Positions 45,650-54,550 are shown, numbered from the stretch's first letter. The stretch is 64,000 nucleotides of DNA from Sporosarcina beigongshangi (GCF_016820535.1 NZ_JADHDY010000002.1:310001-374000), one strand, 5' to 3'. The notes: a model not told the origin generated them from the letters alone. A program made the numbers and translations.

Positions 45650-46975
45650 TTGCTATCCGCATTTGGCCGCGCCTTTCGCACGCCTGATCTGCGACGCAAG
45701 TTGTTGTTCACGCTGGGAATTATCGCCATCTTCCGCATGGGTGCCTTCATCCCATCGCCCGGTATTGATTACCGCAACGTTCAACAGTGTGTGAATGCTG
45801 CTGACACCAGTCAGGGCATCTACCAGCTTGTCAACTTGTTCAGCGGCGGTGCCTTGCTGCAGGTTTCCATCTTCGCGCTGGGAATCATGCCATACATCAC
45901 CGCGAGCATCATCGTCCAGCTGCTCCGTGTAGTCATCCCCCGTTTCCAGGAACTCCACCTCGAAGGTGCACAGGGCCAAGGCCAGCTCACGCAGTACACG
46001 CGCTACCTGACCATCGCCCTCGGCCTGCTCAACGCCACCACGCTGGTGACGCTGGCGCGTTCCGGACAGCTCTTTGCAGGCTGTGGAGCTGCCGGCACTT
46101 CCGGCGCCCTCATCCCGAACGACAGCCTGATTACGATCCTTCTGTTGATCATTACACTGACCGCCGGTTCCGGCTTGATCATGTGGATGGGCGAGCTCGT
46201 CACCGAAAAGGGTGTCGGAAACGGCATGTCCCTGCTGATCTTTGTGGCCATCGCCGCACAGTTCCCCACCTCCCTTGGCGCCATCCTGAAGACCCAGGGC
46301 TGGGGCACCTTCCTGACAGTCATGGTCGTCGGCCTGCTGGTCGTGGCACTTGTGGTGTTCGTGGAGCAGTCGCAGCGCCGCATCCCCGTCCAGTACGCCA
46401 AGCGCATGGTCGGACGCCGCACCATGGGTGGCACCAGCACCTACATCCCCATCAAGGTCAACATGGCCGGTGTTATCCCGGTCATCTTTGCCTCATCCAT
46501 GCTTTACCTCCCGGCACTCATCGCCCAGTTCGCCACCCCGGCTAACGGGGCGGATGTGCCGGCGTGGATCGAATGGATCAACAACTACCTCACGCGCGGC
46601 GATCACCCGATCTACATGCTGCTGTACTTCCTGTTGACCATTGGATTCACGTACTTCTACGTTGCCATCACCTTCAACCCTGAAGAAGTGTCCGACAACA
46701 TGAAGAAGTACGGCGGGTTCATCCCCGGCATTCGTGCCGGGCGGCCCACGCAGGATTACCTGCAGTATGTAATTTCACGCATCACGCTCCCGGGCTCAAT
46801 GTACCTGGGTATTGTCGCCTTGATTCCGCTCATCGCCTTGGTGTTGGTGGGTGCCAACCAGAACTTCCCGTTCGGCGGCACCTCGATCCTGATTGTGGTT
46901 GGTGTTGGTTTGGAGACGGTCAAGCAGATTGATGCACAACTCCAGCAGCGTCACTACGAAGGGCTATTGCGATGA
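45650..46975 (+). CDS. secY: Preprotein translocase subunit SecY
   Basis: The channel-forming Sec subunit (441 residues) has ten predicted membrane helices. It begins MLSAFGRAFRTPDLRRKLLF at a TTG strongly marked by GGAGGACGC. Conserved segments are SIFALGIMPYITASIIVQLL, the cytosolic loop RRIPVQYAKRMVGRR, and ITFNPEEVSDNMKKYGGFIP near the C-terminus. Its stop overlaps the adk ATG by 4 nt. Confidence 0.98.
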   Translation: MLSAFGRAFRTPDLRRKLLFTLGIIAIFRMGAFIPSPGIDYRNVQQCVNAADTSQGIYQLVNLFSGGALLQVSIFALGIMPYITASIIVQLLRVVIPRFQELHLEGAQGQGQLTQYTRYLTIALGLLNATTLVTLARSGQLFAGCGAAGTSGALIPNDSLITILLLIITLTAGSGLIMWMGELVTEKGVGNGMSLLIFVAIAAQFPTSLGAILKTQGWGTFLTVMVVGLLVVALVVFVEQSQRRIPVQYAKRMVGRRTMGGTSTYIPIKVNMAGVIPVIFASSMLYLPALIAQFATPANGADVPAWIEWINNYLTRGDHPIYMLLYFLLTIGFTYFYVAITFNPEEVSDNMKKYGGFIPGIRAGRPTQDYLQYVISRITLPGSMYLGIVALIPLIALVLVGANQNFPFGGTSILIVVGVGLETVKQIDAQLQQRHYEGLLR

Positions 46976-47550
46976 CAAGAATGCTGATCATTGGACCTCC
47001 CGGGTCAGGCAAAGGAACACAGGCGGAGCGCATCACGGGAGAGCTGGGCATCGTAGCCATCTCCACCGGTGACATCTTCCGTGCCAACGTCAAGGGTGAA
47101 ACGCCGCTCGGCCTCGAAGCCAAGAAGTACATCGACAAGGGCGATTTCGTCCCTGACAGCGTCACCAACAACATGGTGCGCGCCCGCCTCGCGGAGAGCG
47201 ACGTCGCCGACGGCTTCCTGCTGGACGGCTACCCGCGCACCTCTCCCCAGGTGGACGAGCTTGACGACATCCTGGCCTCGGCCGGCGTCGAACTCGACAT
47301 TGTGGTCCAACTGACGGCCGACGACGAAGAGCTCGTCACACGCCTGCTGGGCCGTGCCCTGGAAACCGGGCGCACGGATGACACGGAAGAAGTCATCCGC
47401 CACCGCCTGGACCTGTACCGGGAACAGACCGAAGTTGTGGTGTCGCGCTATGCGGAGCGCGGCATCCTGGCGAAGGTCGACGGACTCGGCGAGATGGACG
47501 ACGTGACCGCAAGGGTCATGGAAGCCATCAACAAGCGCAAGGCAGCCTAG
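46972..47550 (+). CDS. adk: Adenylate kinase (short form)
   Basis: Converts ATP and AMP to two ADP. The P-loop GPPGSGKGTQAERITGEL is at the N-terminus, then STGDIFRANVKGETPLGLEA and DGYPRTSPQVDELD. At 192 residues it lacks the long zinc-type LID, as is usual in actinobacteria. It overlaps secY by 4 nt (ATGA) and is therefore coupled to it. A terminator follows 52 nt past the stop. Confidence 0.97.
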   Translation: MTRMLIIGPPGSGKGTQAERITGELGIVAISTGDIFRANVKGETPLGLEAKKYIDKGDFVPDSVTNNMVRARLAESDVADGFLLDGYPRTSPQVDELDDILASAGVELDIVVQLTADDEELVTRLLGRALETGRTDDTEEVIRHRLDLYREQTEVVVSRYAERGILAKVDGLGEMDDVTARVMEAINKRKAA

Positions 47551-47602
47551 CCTTTATTCCCGGCATTCAAGCAGGCGGAGCCTACAGGTACCGCTTGTGA
47601 AG

Positions 47603-47647
47603 GAGGGCCCCTTCCCGCACCTTGGGGAGGGGCCCTCAATCATTTTT
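47603..47647 (+). terminator. Terminator after adk
   Basis: GAGGGCCCCTTCCC (47603-47616) pairs with GGGGAGGGGCCCTC (47624-47637), 14 bp with one U-G wobble, followed by AATCATTTTT. Confidence 0.85.
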
Positions 47648-47664
47648 AGCGAAAGGATTCTTTC

Positions 47665-48501
47665 ATGGCATTCGGCCAGCAAAGAATTGAATACAAGACC
47701 ATCGACCAACTGCGCATCATGCGCCGCAGCGGGCTCATCCTCGACGCCGCACTGAAGACCACGGTTGCCGCCGTCGCCCCCGGCGTCACCACGGGCGAGC
47801 TGGACGCCGTTTTCGCCGCCGAACTGAAGAAGGCCGGTGCCACATCCAACTTCCTTGGCTACCACGGTTTCCCTGCCACCATCTGCACCTCAGTCAATGA
47901 CGAAGTCGTCCACGGCATCCCGGGCAAGCGCGTGCTGGAGGCCGGTGACCTGGTCTCCATTGACGGCGGCGCCATCGTCGAGGGTTGGCACTCCGATTCG
48001 GCCCGCAGCGTGATCGTGGGCGGGCCGGCGGATGAGGACCCGGCCGACCGCCGCCTCTCAGACATCACGGAGGAAGCCATGTGGCGGGGCATCGCTGCCA
48101 TGGCCACCGGAAAGTACGTGGGCGACATCGGCGACGCCATAGACGACTACGTCACCTCCCAGCCCGGAAAGGAACTGGGCATCCTGGAGGACTATGTGGG
48201 ACACGGCATTGGCACCGCGATGCACATGGCCCCGGACGTGCTCAATTACTCCTCCAAGCACCGCGGCCCCAAGCTCAAACCCGGCATGTGCCTGGCGCTG
48301 GAGCCCATGCTGGTCCGCGGCGGCCTCGAAACAGTCACCCTTGATGACGACTGGACGGTCGTCACCACCGACAAGGCCCGTGCCGCGCACTGGGAGCACT
48401 CGGTGGCACTGCACGCCAAGGGCATCTGGGTGCTCACCGCGGACGACGGCGGTGCGGAGCGGCTTGCGCCGTTGGGCGTCACCCCGGTGCCGCTGGACTA
48501 G
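47665..48501 (+). CDS. map: Methionine aminopeptidase, type I
   Basis: Removes the N-terminal Met of new proteins; 278 residues. The metal ligands are visible in DLVSIDGGAIVEGWHSDSAR, GHGIGTAMHMAP, LALEPMLVRGG and HWEHSVALHAKGI. It begins MAFGQQRIEYKTIDQLRIMR after GAAAGGA. In most related genomes infA follows; here more than 5.5 kb of other genes intervene. Confidence 0.97.
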   Translation: MAFGQQRIEYKTIDQLRIMRRSGLILDAALKTTVAAVAPGVTTGELDAVFAAELKKAGATSNFLGYHGFPATICTSVNDEVVHGIPGKRVLEAGDLVSIDGGAIVEGWHSDSARSVIVGGPADEDPADRRLSDITEEAMWRGIAAMATGKYVGDIGDAIDDYVTSQPGKELGILEDYVGHGIGTAMHMAPDVLNYSSKHRGPKLKPGMCLALEPMLVRGGLETVTLDDDWTVVTTDKARAAHWEHSVALHAKGIWVLTADDGGAERLAPLGVTPVPLD

Positions 48502-48545
48502 TGCAACGCAGCCGCCGCTGTCCCGTACGGGCAGCTCCGCCCGCC

Positions 48546-48608
48546 CACCAACCCGCAGCAACTGCCGAGAATCAGGTGATTCTGGGCAGTTGCTGCGGGT
48601 TGGTTGTT
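48546..48608 (+). terminator. 58-nt near-perfect hairpin after map
   Basis: Outer arms 48546-48565 and 48584-48603 pair perfectly over 20 bp; inner AGAATCA/TGATTCT adds 7 bp around a GG turn. TGTTT follows. An unusually long terminator, starting 44 nt after the map stop. The rest of the 296-nt gap to 48797 shows no gene. Confidence 0.8.
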
Positions 48609-48797
48609 TAAGCGGCGGGAATCCTTCGTGCGGGGCCAAGTCTTTGGTGCCTGTTTGCCTTCGGTCCACCTCGCCTCCACCCGCAGGGCAATTAGCCTCC
48701 ATAACGTGGTCTGTGACGCCAAGGGGGCGGCACCGGACAATCGTGCAGGCCTCCTCTGGCCACAAGGTTTGGTTACAAAGCAGAGGAGTGCAACGGT

Positions 48798-49568
48798 ATG
48801 CCGATTTACGCCCACAGAGGGGTTTCCGCGCATCTGCCGGAGAATACGCTGGCGGCATTTTCCCGGGCCATTGAACTGGGCATTGCCGGCATTGAACTTG
48901 ATGTGCACTTGTCGGCGGACAACGTTCCGATGGTCATCCATGACGAGACAGCGGACCGCACCACCAACGGCACCGGCAACATTGCCGAGTTCACCGCCCG
49001 CCAGCTGGGGCTGCTCGACGCCGGAGATGGGGAGATTGTGCCGACGCTGGCCCAAGTGCTGACCATGGCCGCCGGAAGGCTGCGGGTCAACATTGAACTC
49101 AAGGACGCCCTTTCGGCCGGGCCTGTTGCCCGGGTGGTTGCACAAATCCCTGGCCTTGACTGGTTCGCTTCATCGGCCGACTGGAACGCACTGGCGGAAT
49201 TGGGTGTCGCATCACCCGGCGCCAAGATCTATCCGCTGTGCGTGGGCAGCATCGAAAAAATCCGGGCCATGCTGCCGGACGGTGTGGGCGAGGACGGGTT
49301 CGACGAACGCGAGCTCCAGGCCGCCATCCGCTTTGCACGCAAGCACGGCGGCGAGGGCATTTCGATCTGGGAAGCAGGGCTGGACCGCGAAGACATCGAA
49401 CAAATCCACGCGGCCGGGCTGCAGGCCTGGGTGTGGACAGTCAACGATCCCGCACGGGCGCGTGAACTGCTGGACATGGGCGCCGACGGCATCTGCACCG
49501 ACGACCCGGAACTGATTCGCGGCGTGCAGACCGGCGAACGCAGCGAACACGCACTGGCAGGTCGTTGA
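48798..49568 (+). CDS. Glycerophosphodiester phosphodiesterase
   Basis: A 256-residue GDPD-fold enzyme that releases sn-glycerol-3-phosphate from deacylated phospholipids. It begins MPIYAHRGVSAHLPENTLAA (catalytic His6-Arg7) and has the metal/catalytic segment GIELDVHLSADNVPMVIHD, then VNIELKD, and WVWTVNDPARARELLDMGAD near the end. It has no signal peptide, so it works in the cytoplasm, like UgpQ. It lies 4 nt before a sugar-type ABC permease, which suits uptake and use of glycerophosphodiesters. The ribosome site is AGAGGAG. Confidence 0.92.
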   Translation: MPIYAHRGVSAHLPENTLAAFSRAIELGIAGIELDVHLSADNVPMVIHDETADRTTNGTGNIAEFTARQLGLLDAGDGEIVPTLAQVLTMAAGRLRVNIELKDALSAGPVARVVAQIPGLDWFASSADWNALAELGVASPGAKIYPLCVGSIEKIRAMLPDGVGEDGFDERELQAAIRFARKHGGEGISIWEAGLDREDIEQIHAAGLQAWVWTVNDPARARELLDMGADGICTDDPELIRGVQTGERSEHALAGR

Positions 49569-49572
49569 TCAC

Positions 49573-50541
49573 ATGGCCCAGTTAGCCATAACAGCCGGCG
49601 GCGCGGGCCCCGCGCACCGGGACGGACCGTCACGAGCTGATGAAGCACCCGTGCCGCAGCGGAAGCGGCGCACGCCCTGGAAGAGCTGGTTGCTGTTTCT
49701 TGCCTTTGCCGGGCCCAACGTGGCCCTGCTGGTCATCTTCACGTACAAGCCGCTGCTGCAGTCACTGCAGTATTCGCTGCTGCAATGGAACATCGGCTCC
49801 GCCACGGCCCGTTTTGTGGGTCTGGACAACTACACCGGCTGGTTCACGGACCCGGCCACCGCCAACGTGGTCCGGGTGACGGTCATCTTCACCGTGGCCA
49901 CCGTGGCAGGTGGCATGGTGCTGGGATTGTCGCTGGCGCTGCTGTTGAACCGTAAGCTTCGCGGCACGGGACTCGCCCGCACCATGGTGGTCGCGCCCTA
50001 CGTGCTGTCCGGAGTTGCCGTCGGACTGCTCTGGCTCTTTGTCTTTGACCCGAACTTCGGTGTCCTCGGTGCCGTGCTGAAGGGCATCGGCCTGGGCTCC
50101 CCGGACTGGTACAACGATCCCGCGTGGGCGCTGCCCATGATCATCGTCGTGTACCTGTGGAAAAACGTGGGTTATGTGGCGCTGATCTATCTGGCCGCCC
50201 TGCAGGCGGTGCCGCGGGACCTGGTGGAGGCTGCCACCCTGGACGGCGCCGGCCCCTTCGCCAGCTTCCGCAACGTGGTCCTGCCGCTGCTTGGCCCCAC
50301 CACTTTTTTTCTCTCCGTCACAACCCTGCTGAGCTCGCTGCAGTCGTTCGACATCATCCAGGCCATGACCAAGGGCGGGCCGTTGCAGGGCACCACCACC
50401 ATGATGTACCAGATCTACCAGGAAGGCTTTGCGACCGGGCGTGCCGGCTACTCGTCTGCCATTGCCACCGTCCTGTTTGTTGTTCTGCTCGTTATCACGG
50501 CAGTGCAGATGTTGTTCATCCAAAAGAAGGTCCACTACTGA
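49573..50541 (+). CDS. ABC transporter permease, UgpA-like
   Basis: 322 residues, six membrane helices in the CUT1 (carbohydrate uptake) layout. A ~35-residue charged head is followed by WLLFLAFAGPNVALLVIFTY. The ATPase-contacting EAA loop reads DLVEAATLDGAGPFASFRNV. With the UgpE-like permease and lipoprotein downstream and the phosphodiesterase upstream it most likely imports glycerol-3-phosphate or glycerophosphodiesters, although other sugar substrates are possible. It overlaps the next permease by one base. Confidence 0.88.
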   Translation: MAQLAITAGGAGPAHRDGPSRADEAPVPQRKRRTPWKSWLLFLAFAGPNVALLVIFTYKPLLQSLQYSLLQWNIGSATARFVGLDNYTGWFTDPATANVVRVTVIFTVATVAGGMVLGLSLALLLNRKLRGTGLARTMVVAPYVLSGVAVGLLWLFVFDPNFGVLGAVLKGIGLGSPDWYNDPAWALPMIIVVYLWKNVGYVALIYLAALQAVPRDLVEAATLDGAGPFASFRNVVLPLLGPTTFFLSVTTLLSSLQSFDIIQAMTKGGPLQGTTTMMYQIYQEGFATGRAGYSSAIATVLFVVLLVITAVQMLFIQKKVHY

Positions 50542-51467
50542 TGAGTCTCGACGTGAAAAGCAATGGCACCGTGAAACTCGAGGACCTGCCGCCACTGCAC
50601 AACAGCAGCCCGGACCGGAGGACAGGTCCCGCAGCACCACCGCCCCGCAGGGGCAGGCCACGGGTAGGCGGCTACCTCATGCTGCTGCTGGCTGTGGCCG
50701 TGATGCTCCTGCCGCTCGTTTGGATGCTGCTGGCCAGTTTCAAGCAACGCGATGAGATCTACACGGTGCCGATCCAGTGGCTGCCGGAATCCTTCGCCCT
50801 GTCCAACTATGTGGGCGCCCTGGCTGCGGTCCCGTTTGGCAACTTTTTCATCAACTCCCTGATCACCACCATGGTTGGGGCCACGCTGAAGATCGCACTG
50901 GGCCTGACCACTGCCTATGCCGTGGTGTTCCTGGAATTCCCCTTCAAGAAGTTCATCTTCGGGCTGGTGGTCTTTGCCCTCCTGGTGCCGCAGCAGATTG
51001 TTATCATCCCCAACTACACGCTCGTTTCGGACCTTGGCTGGATCAACACCTACCAGGGCCTGATCCTGCCAGGCCTGGCCAGCGCCTTCGGCACCTTCCT
51101 GTTCCGGCAGCACTTCCTGACACTGCCGATCTCCATCCTGGAGGCTGCCGCCCTGGACGGGGCCAGCCACTGGACCCGGCTGTGGCGTTTCGTGGTGCCC
51201 ATCTCGGCACCGACCATCGCGGCCGTGGCCCTCGTGTCGATCGTCTCCGAATGGAACGAATACCTTTGGCCGCTGCTGGTGGTGGACAAGGCCGAGATGA
51301 TGACCCTTCCGGTGGGCCTGACCCTGTTGCAAAACAACGACGGCGTCACCAACTGGGGCGTGCTCATGGCCGGCACCGTCCTGATCACCGTCCCGGTGCT
51401 CGTTGCCTTCTTCCTGCTGCAGCGCAGAATCGTCACCGGGCTCACCTCGGGCGCCGTGACCGGCTAG
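50541..51467 (+). CDS. ABC transporter permease, UgpE-like
   Basis: 308 residues. A Pro/Arg-rich head of about 45 residues is followed by six membrane helices, first GYLMLLLAVAVMLLPLVWML. The EAA loop is ILEAAALDGASHWTRLWRFV. Partner of the UgpA-like permease; ATG 50541 overlaps that stop by one base. No ATP-binding subunit is encoded in the cluster, so a shared ATPase (MsiK/UgpC type) encoded elsewhere is expected. Confidence 0.88.
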   Translation: MSLDVKSNGTVKLEDLPPLHNSSPDRRTGPAAPPPRRGRPRVGGYLMLLLAVAVMLLPLVWMLLASFKQRDEIYTVPIQWLPESFALSNYVGALAAVPFGNFFINSLITTMVGATLKIALGLTTAYAVVFLEFPFKKFIFGLVVFALLVPQQIVIIPNYTLVSDLGWINTYQGLILPGLASAFGTFLFRQHFLTLPISILEAAALDGASHWTRLWRFVVPISAPTIAAVALVSIVSEWNEYLWPLLVVDKAEMMTLPVGLTLLQNNDGVTNWGVLMAGTVLITVPVLVAFFLLQRRIVTGLTSGAVTG

Positions 51468-51562
51468 GCCGCGAACAAGGTCTTGCCCATGCCCGCCCAT
51501 TTTCAGACCAACCAAGCACATCCCCGCCCGCGTCAGGGCACCACGACCCAAGGAGTACACGA

Positions 51563-52912
51563 ATGAACGCCTCACCCTTTGCCACCATGAACCGCCGCCA
51601 GCTGCTCCAGCTCGCCGCACTTGTGGGCGGTGCCGGCGCGCTGGCAGCCTGCGGGGGACCCGCCGTCGGAGAGGCGGGCGGGGCAGCCACCGACACCGCC
51701 ACCGACTGGGCAGCCGTCACCCCGGCCAAGGAGATCACCTGGTGGTCCAACCACCCCGGCACCTCCAAGGACATCGAGTCCGAGATCATCAAGCGTTTCA
51801 CCGCCGAAAGCGGCATCAAGGTCAACCTGGTCACGGCCGGCGCCAACTATGACGAGGTGGCCCAGAAGTTCCAGGCCGCAACCGGTTCCAGCAACATTCC
51901 GGACCTGGTCATCGCCAGCGACGTCTGGTGGTTCCGCTACATGATCAACGGCCAGATCCTGCCCCTGGAGCAGCTGGCCAAGCACCTGGAATTCGGCACT
52001 GAAGACTTCAACACCACGCTCTACAACGACTACGAATTCTCCGGCTCCCACTGGGCGGTCCCCTACGCCCGCTCCACGCCGCTGTTCTACTACAGCAAGG
52101 CCGTGTGGGAGAAAGCCGGCCTGCCCGACAGGGCCCCCAAGACGTGGACCGAATTTGATGAATGGGCCCCCAAGATCCAGTCCGCGGGGGGCGTCACACC
52201 CTTGGGCCTGGGCAAGGGCACCTCCTGGACAGCCTGGTGGTTCTGCAACATGCTCTGGGGTGCCGGCGGAGCCTATTCCAAGGACTGGACCATGACGCTG
52301 GATACGCCCGAAGCGATCGATGCGGCCAAGTACCTGCAGACCATCATTTACGACAACAAAAGTGCCGCGGTGACCTCCAACGACCAGGTGGCCGACTTCG
52401 GCGCAGGACTCACCGGCTGCACCATCGCCTCGACCGGTTCCCTGAGCGGCATCCTCGGCTCGGCCAAGTTCGAGGTGGGCACCGGATTCCTGCCCGAGGG
52501 CGCAGCGGGCCCAGCCTGCCCCACAGGCGGCACCGGCCTGGCCATCCCGGCCGGGAAATCTCCGGAGCAGCAGCTGGCCGCCGGCATGTTCCTGAAATTC
52601 CTGACGAACGCCGAGAACACCGCCTACTTCTCCTCCAACACCGGGTACATGCCGGTCCGCACCTCCGCCCTCGAAGGCGAAACCATGAAAGCCGTGTACG
52701 CCAAGACACCGCAGTTCCGCACCGCGGTTGACCAGCTGGCCGGCACCCGAGTCCAGGACTGGGGCCGCGTGTTCGTTCCCAACGGCGACAAGGACCTGAC
52801 CACGGCACTGGAGAAGATCATGCTGCAAAAGGGCGACCCTGCAGAGGCCTTCGCCACGGCATCGGCCTCCATCACTAAATCCTATGAGGAGAACGTCAAG
52901 CCGTACCTCTAA
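51563..52912 (+). CDS. Extracellular solute-binding lipoprotein, UgpB-like
   Basis: 449 residues. The signal peptide has a lipobox, LAAC, with Cys30 as the lipid anchor, and a twin Arg (NRRQLLQLAAL, residues 10-20) that would allow Tat export. The mature protein has the family-1 binding-protein fold, with EITWWSNHPGTSKDIESEII and IPDLVIASDVWWFRYMING, several Trp residues suited to sugar or glycerol-phosphate binding, and GTGLAIPAGKSPEQQLAAGM. It follows the permeases after 95 nt. AAGGAG is the ribosome site. The ligand is inferred from the neighbours. Confidence 0.88.
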   Translation: MNASPFATMNRRQLLQLAALVGGAGALAACGGPAVGEAGGAATDTATDWAAVTPAKEITWWSNHPGTSKDIESEIIKRFTAESGIKVNLVTAGANYDEVAQKFQAATGSSNIPDLVIASDVWWFRYMINGQILPLEQLAKHLEFGTEDFNTTLYNDYEFSGSHWAVPYARSTPLFYYSKAVWEKAGLPDRAPKTWTEFDEWAPKIQSAGGVTPLGLGKGTSWTAWWFCNMLWGAGGAYSKDWTMTLDTPEAIDAAKYLQTIIYDNKSAAVTSNDQVADFGAGLTGCTIASTGSLSGILGSAKFEVGTGFLPEGAAGPACPTGGTGLAIPAGKSPEQQLAAGMFLKFLTNAENTAYFSSNTGYMPVRTSALEGETMKAVYAKTPQFRTAVDQLAGTRVQDWGRVFVPNGDKDLTTALEKIMLQKGDPAEAFATASASITKSYEENVKPYL

Positions 52913-52931
52913 CCTCCAACGCCGGAAAAAC

Positions 52932-52992
52932 GGCCCCCGGACAACGGGAAGGATCAACTCCATCATTGATCCTTCGCCATTGGCCGGGGGCC
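52932..52992 (+). terminator. Compound hairpin after the ABC operon
   Basis: Outer arms GGCCCCCGG (52932-52940) and CCGGGGGCC (52984-52992) enclose inner arms GAAGGATCAA (52948-52957) and TTGATCCTTC (52966-52975). Probable transcription end; no long T run. Confidence 0.65.
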
Positions 52993-53007
52993 TGGGGCAT
53001 TTGGCGG

Positions 53008-53013
53008 GATAAT
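53008..53013 (+). promoter_or_regulatory. -10-like box before the P1-family gene
   Basis: GATAAT (5 of 6 to TATAAT) lies 38 nt before the ATG at 53052. No clear -35 box. Confidence 0.35.
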
Positions 53014-53051
53014 CGAGAAAGCATACATCCGCCAACAAGGGAGTTCAGACG

Positions 53052-54029
53052 ATGTCCAGCAGCGCACCCCGCAACAGCCCAGGCTCCATCACCGACGTCC
53101 CCGGGATCAGGGTGGGACAGGCCCAACGGCGCACAGGCGGCTGGCTGAGCGGGGTCAGCGTGGTCCTTCCGCCGCCTGGAACCATCGGTTCCGTTGACGT
53201 GCGCGGCGGCGGACCCGGCACCCACGAGACAGACGCACTGGATCCCACCACCATGGTGCCCACGGTGGATGCCGTGGCCTTGACCGGCGGCAGCGCCTAC
53301 GGCCTGGCTGCCGCCGGGGGAGTGCAGCGCTGGTGCGAGGAGCACGGCCGCGGTTTCACGGTGCCGGGCGGGGTGGTGCCCATCGTGCCGGCTGCGGCCA
53401 TCTTTGACCTGGGCCGGGGCGGGGACTTCTCAGCCCGGCCCACCGCCGACATGGGCTACGAAGCGGCGTTTGACGCCGCAGGCTCGGCGGAAGGGGCCGC
53501 CGTCGAACGCGGAAATGTGGGTGCCGGAACAGGTGCGGCGATTGGCGCCGGCCAGTTCAAGGGCGGGCTGGGCAGCGCCTCGGTGCGGCTGTCGGGTGAG
53601 AATGCGCACATTGTGGTCGGCGCCCTGGCGGTGGTCAATGCGGCAGGGGTGCCGTGGCGGGCCGGTGCGCCGGCGACCATGCCGGGACAGGGGCTGAACA
53701 CGACGCTGGCCGTGGTGGCCACCAACGCTGCGCTCACCGTGGCCGAGGCCAAGCGAACGGCCACCGCAGCCCACGCGGGGATGGCCAGGGCCCTGAATCC
53801 CGTGCACACACTGGCCGACGGCGACACCATCTTCACGCTCGCCACGTGTGCCGAGAGGCTGGTTCCCCACCCGGTGGTGCCGATCGCGTCGCTGATCGAA
53901 CTGCAAAGCGCGGCAGCCGAGGCGGTCAGGCTCGCCATCCTCGACGGTGTGGCGGCGGCGCAAACGGTGGAAACACCGTCGGGCATCCTGGCGGCCTTTC
54001 CGGCGGTGGGGGAGCAGGGGCCAATTTAA
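53052..54029 (+). CDS. P1-family (DmpA/NylC-like) self-processing hydrolase
   Basis: 325 residues, an N-terminal-nucleophile protein of the P1/S58 family. The proposed self-cleavage site is Asn216-Thr217 in PGQGLNTTLAVVATNAALT, giving a ~23-kDa and a ~11-kDa chain with Thr217 as nucleophile. Other family blocks are ITDVPGIRVGQ at the start and VDAVALTGGSAYGLAAAGGV. Relatives include aminopeptidase DmpA and the nylon-oligomer hydrolase NylC; the length and Asn-Thr site fit the NylC side better than DmpA's Gly-Ser (family knowledge). The ribosome site is AAGGGAG. The natural substrate is unknown. Confidence 0.85.
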   Translation: MSSSAPRNSPGSITDVPGIRVGQAQRRTGGWLSGVSVVLPPPGTIGSVDVRGGGPGTHETDALDPTTMVPTVDAVALTGGSAYGLAAAGGVQRWCEEHGRGFTVPGGVVPIVPAAAIFDLGRGGDFSARPTADMGYEAAFDAAGSAEGAAVERGNVGAGTGAAIGAGQFKGGLGSASVRLSGENAHIVVGALAVVNAAGVPWRAGAPATMPGQGLNTTLAVVATNAALTVAEAKRTATAAHAGMARALNPVHTLADGDTIFTLATCAERLVPHPVVPIASLIELQSAAAEAVRLAILDGVAAAQTVETPSGILAAFPAVGEQGPI

Positions 54030-54054
54030 CTTATTTGCCCATTTGCACTAGAGT
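54026..54054 (+). promoter_or_regulatory. Probable infA promoter
   Basis: TTAACT (54026-54031), a 17-bp spacer and TAGAGT (54049-54054), overlapping the end of the preceding gene. It gives an infA leader of about 125 nt. Confidence 0.6.
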
Positions 54055-54185
54055 AGGTTGTTGGTTGTCTATGCCTGCCCAGTTGCGGCGCGCAGAAGAC
54101 GAACAGTAATCAGTAGTAAATCCAACGCCGAACCGCGACTGCCACCATGGCGGCCAGCGTCGGCGCAACAAAGTTAGCGGAGGAT

Positions 54186-54407
54186 ATGGCCAAGAAAGAC
54201 GGGGTCATTGAGATCGAGGGCGTTGTGACGGAAGCGCTGCCCAACGCGATGTTTCGTGTTGAGCTGACGAACAAGCACATCGTTCTTGCCCATATCTCAG
54301 GAAAAATGCGCCAGCACTACATTCGTATCCTTCCTGAGGACCGAGTTGTGGTGGAGCTGAGCCCGTACGACCTTACCCGTGGTCGTATCGTCTACCGCTA
54401 CAAGTAA
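54186..54407 (+). CDS. infA: Translation initiation factor IF-1
   Basis: IF-1 (73 residues) occupies the A site during initiation. The whole sequence is canonical: [20 protein letters not shown], then [20 protein letters not shown] and ending [15 protein letters not shown] precedes ATG 54186; codons from 54147 are open but not conserved. Confidence 0.98.
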   Translation: MAKKDGVIEIEGVVTEALPNAMFRVELTNKHIVLAHISGKMRQHYIRILPEDRVVVELSPYDLTRGRIVYRYK

Positions 54408-54436
54408 CCACAACTGCAATCACGCAAAGGAATGCC

Positions 54437-54550
54437 ATGAAGGTCAAGCCGAGCGTCAAGCAGATCTGCGATAAGTGCAAGGTGATTCGCCGCAACGGTC
54501 GAGTCATGGTGATCTGCGAGAACCCGCGCCACAAGCAGCGCCAGGGCTAA
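54437..54550 (+). CDS. rpmJ: 50S ribosomal protein L36
   Basis: A 37-residue protein, [20 protein letters not shown] followed by [17 protein letters not shown]. The Cys pair CDKC with a later Cys and His makes this the zinc-binding form. AAAGGA is the ribosome site. Confidence 0.97.
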   Translation: MKVKPSVKQICDKCKVIRRNGRVMVICENPRHKQRQG

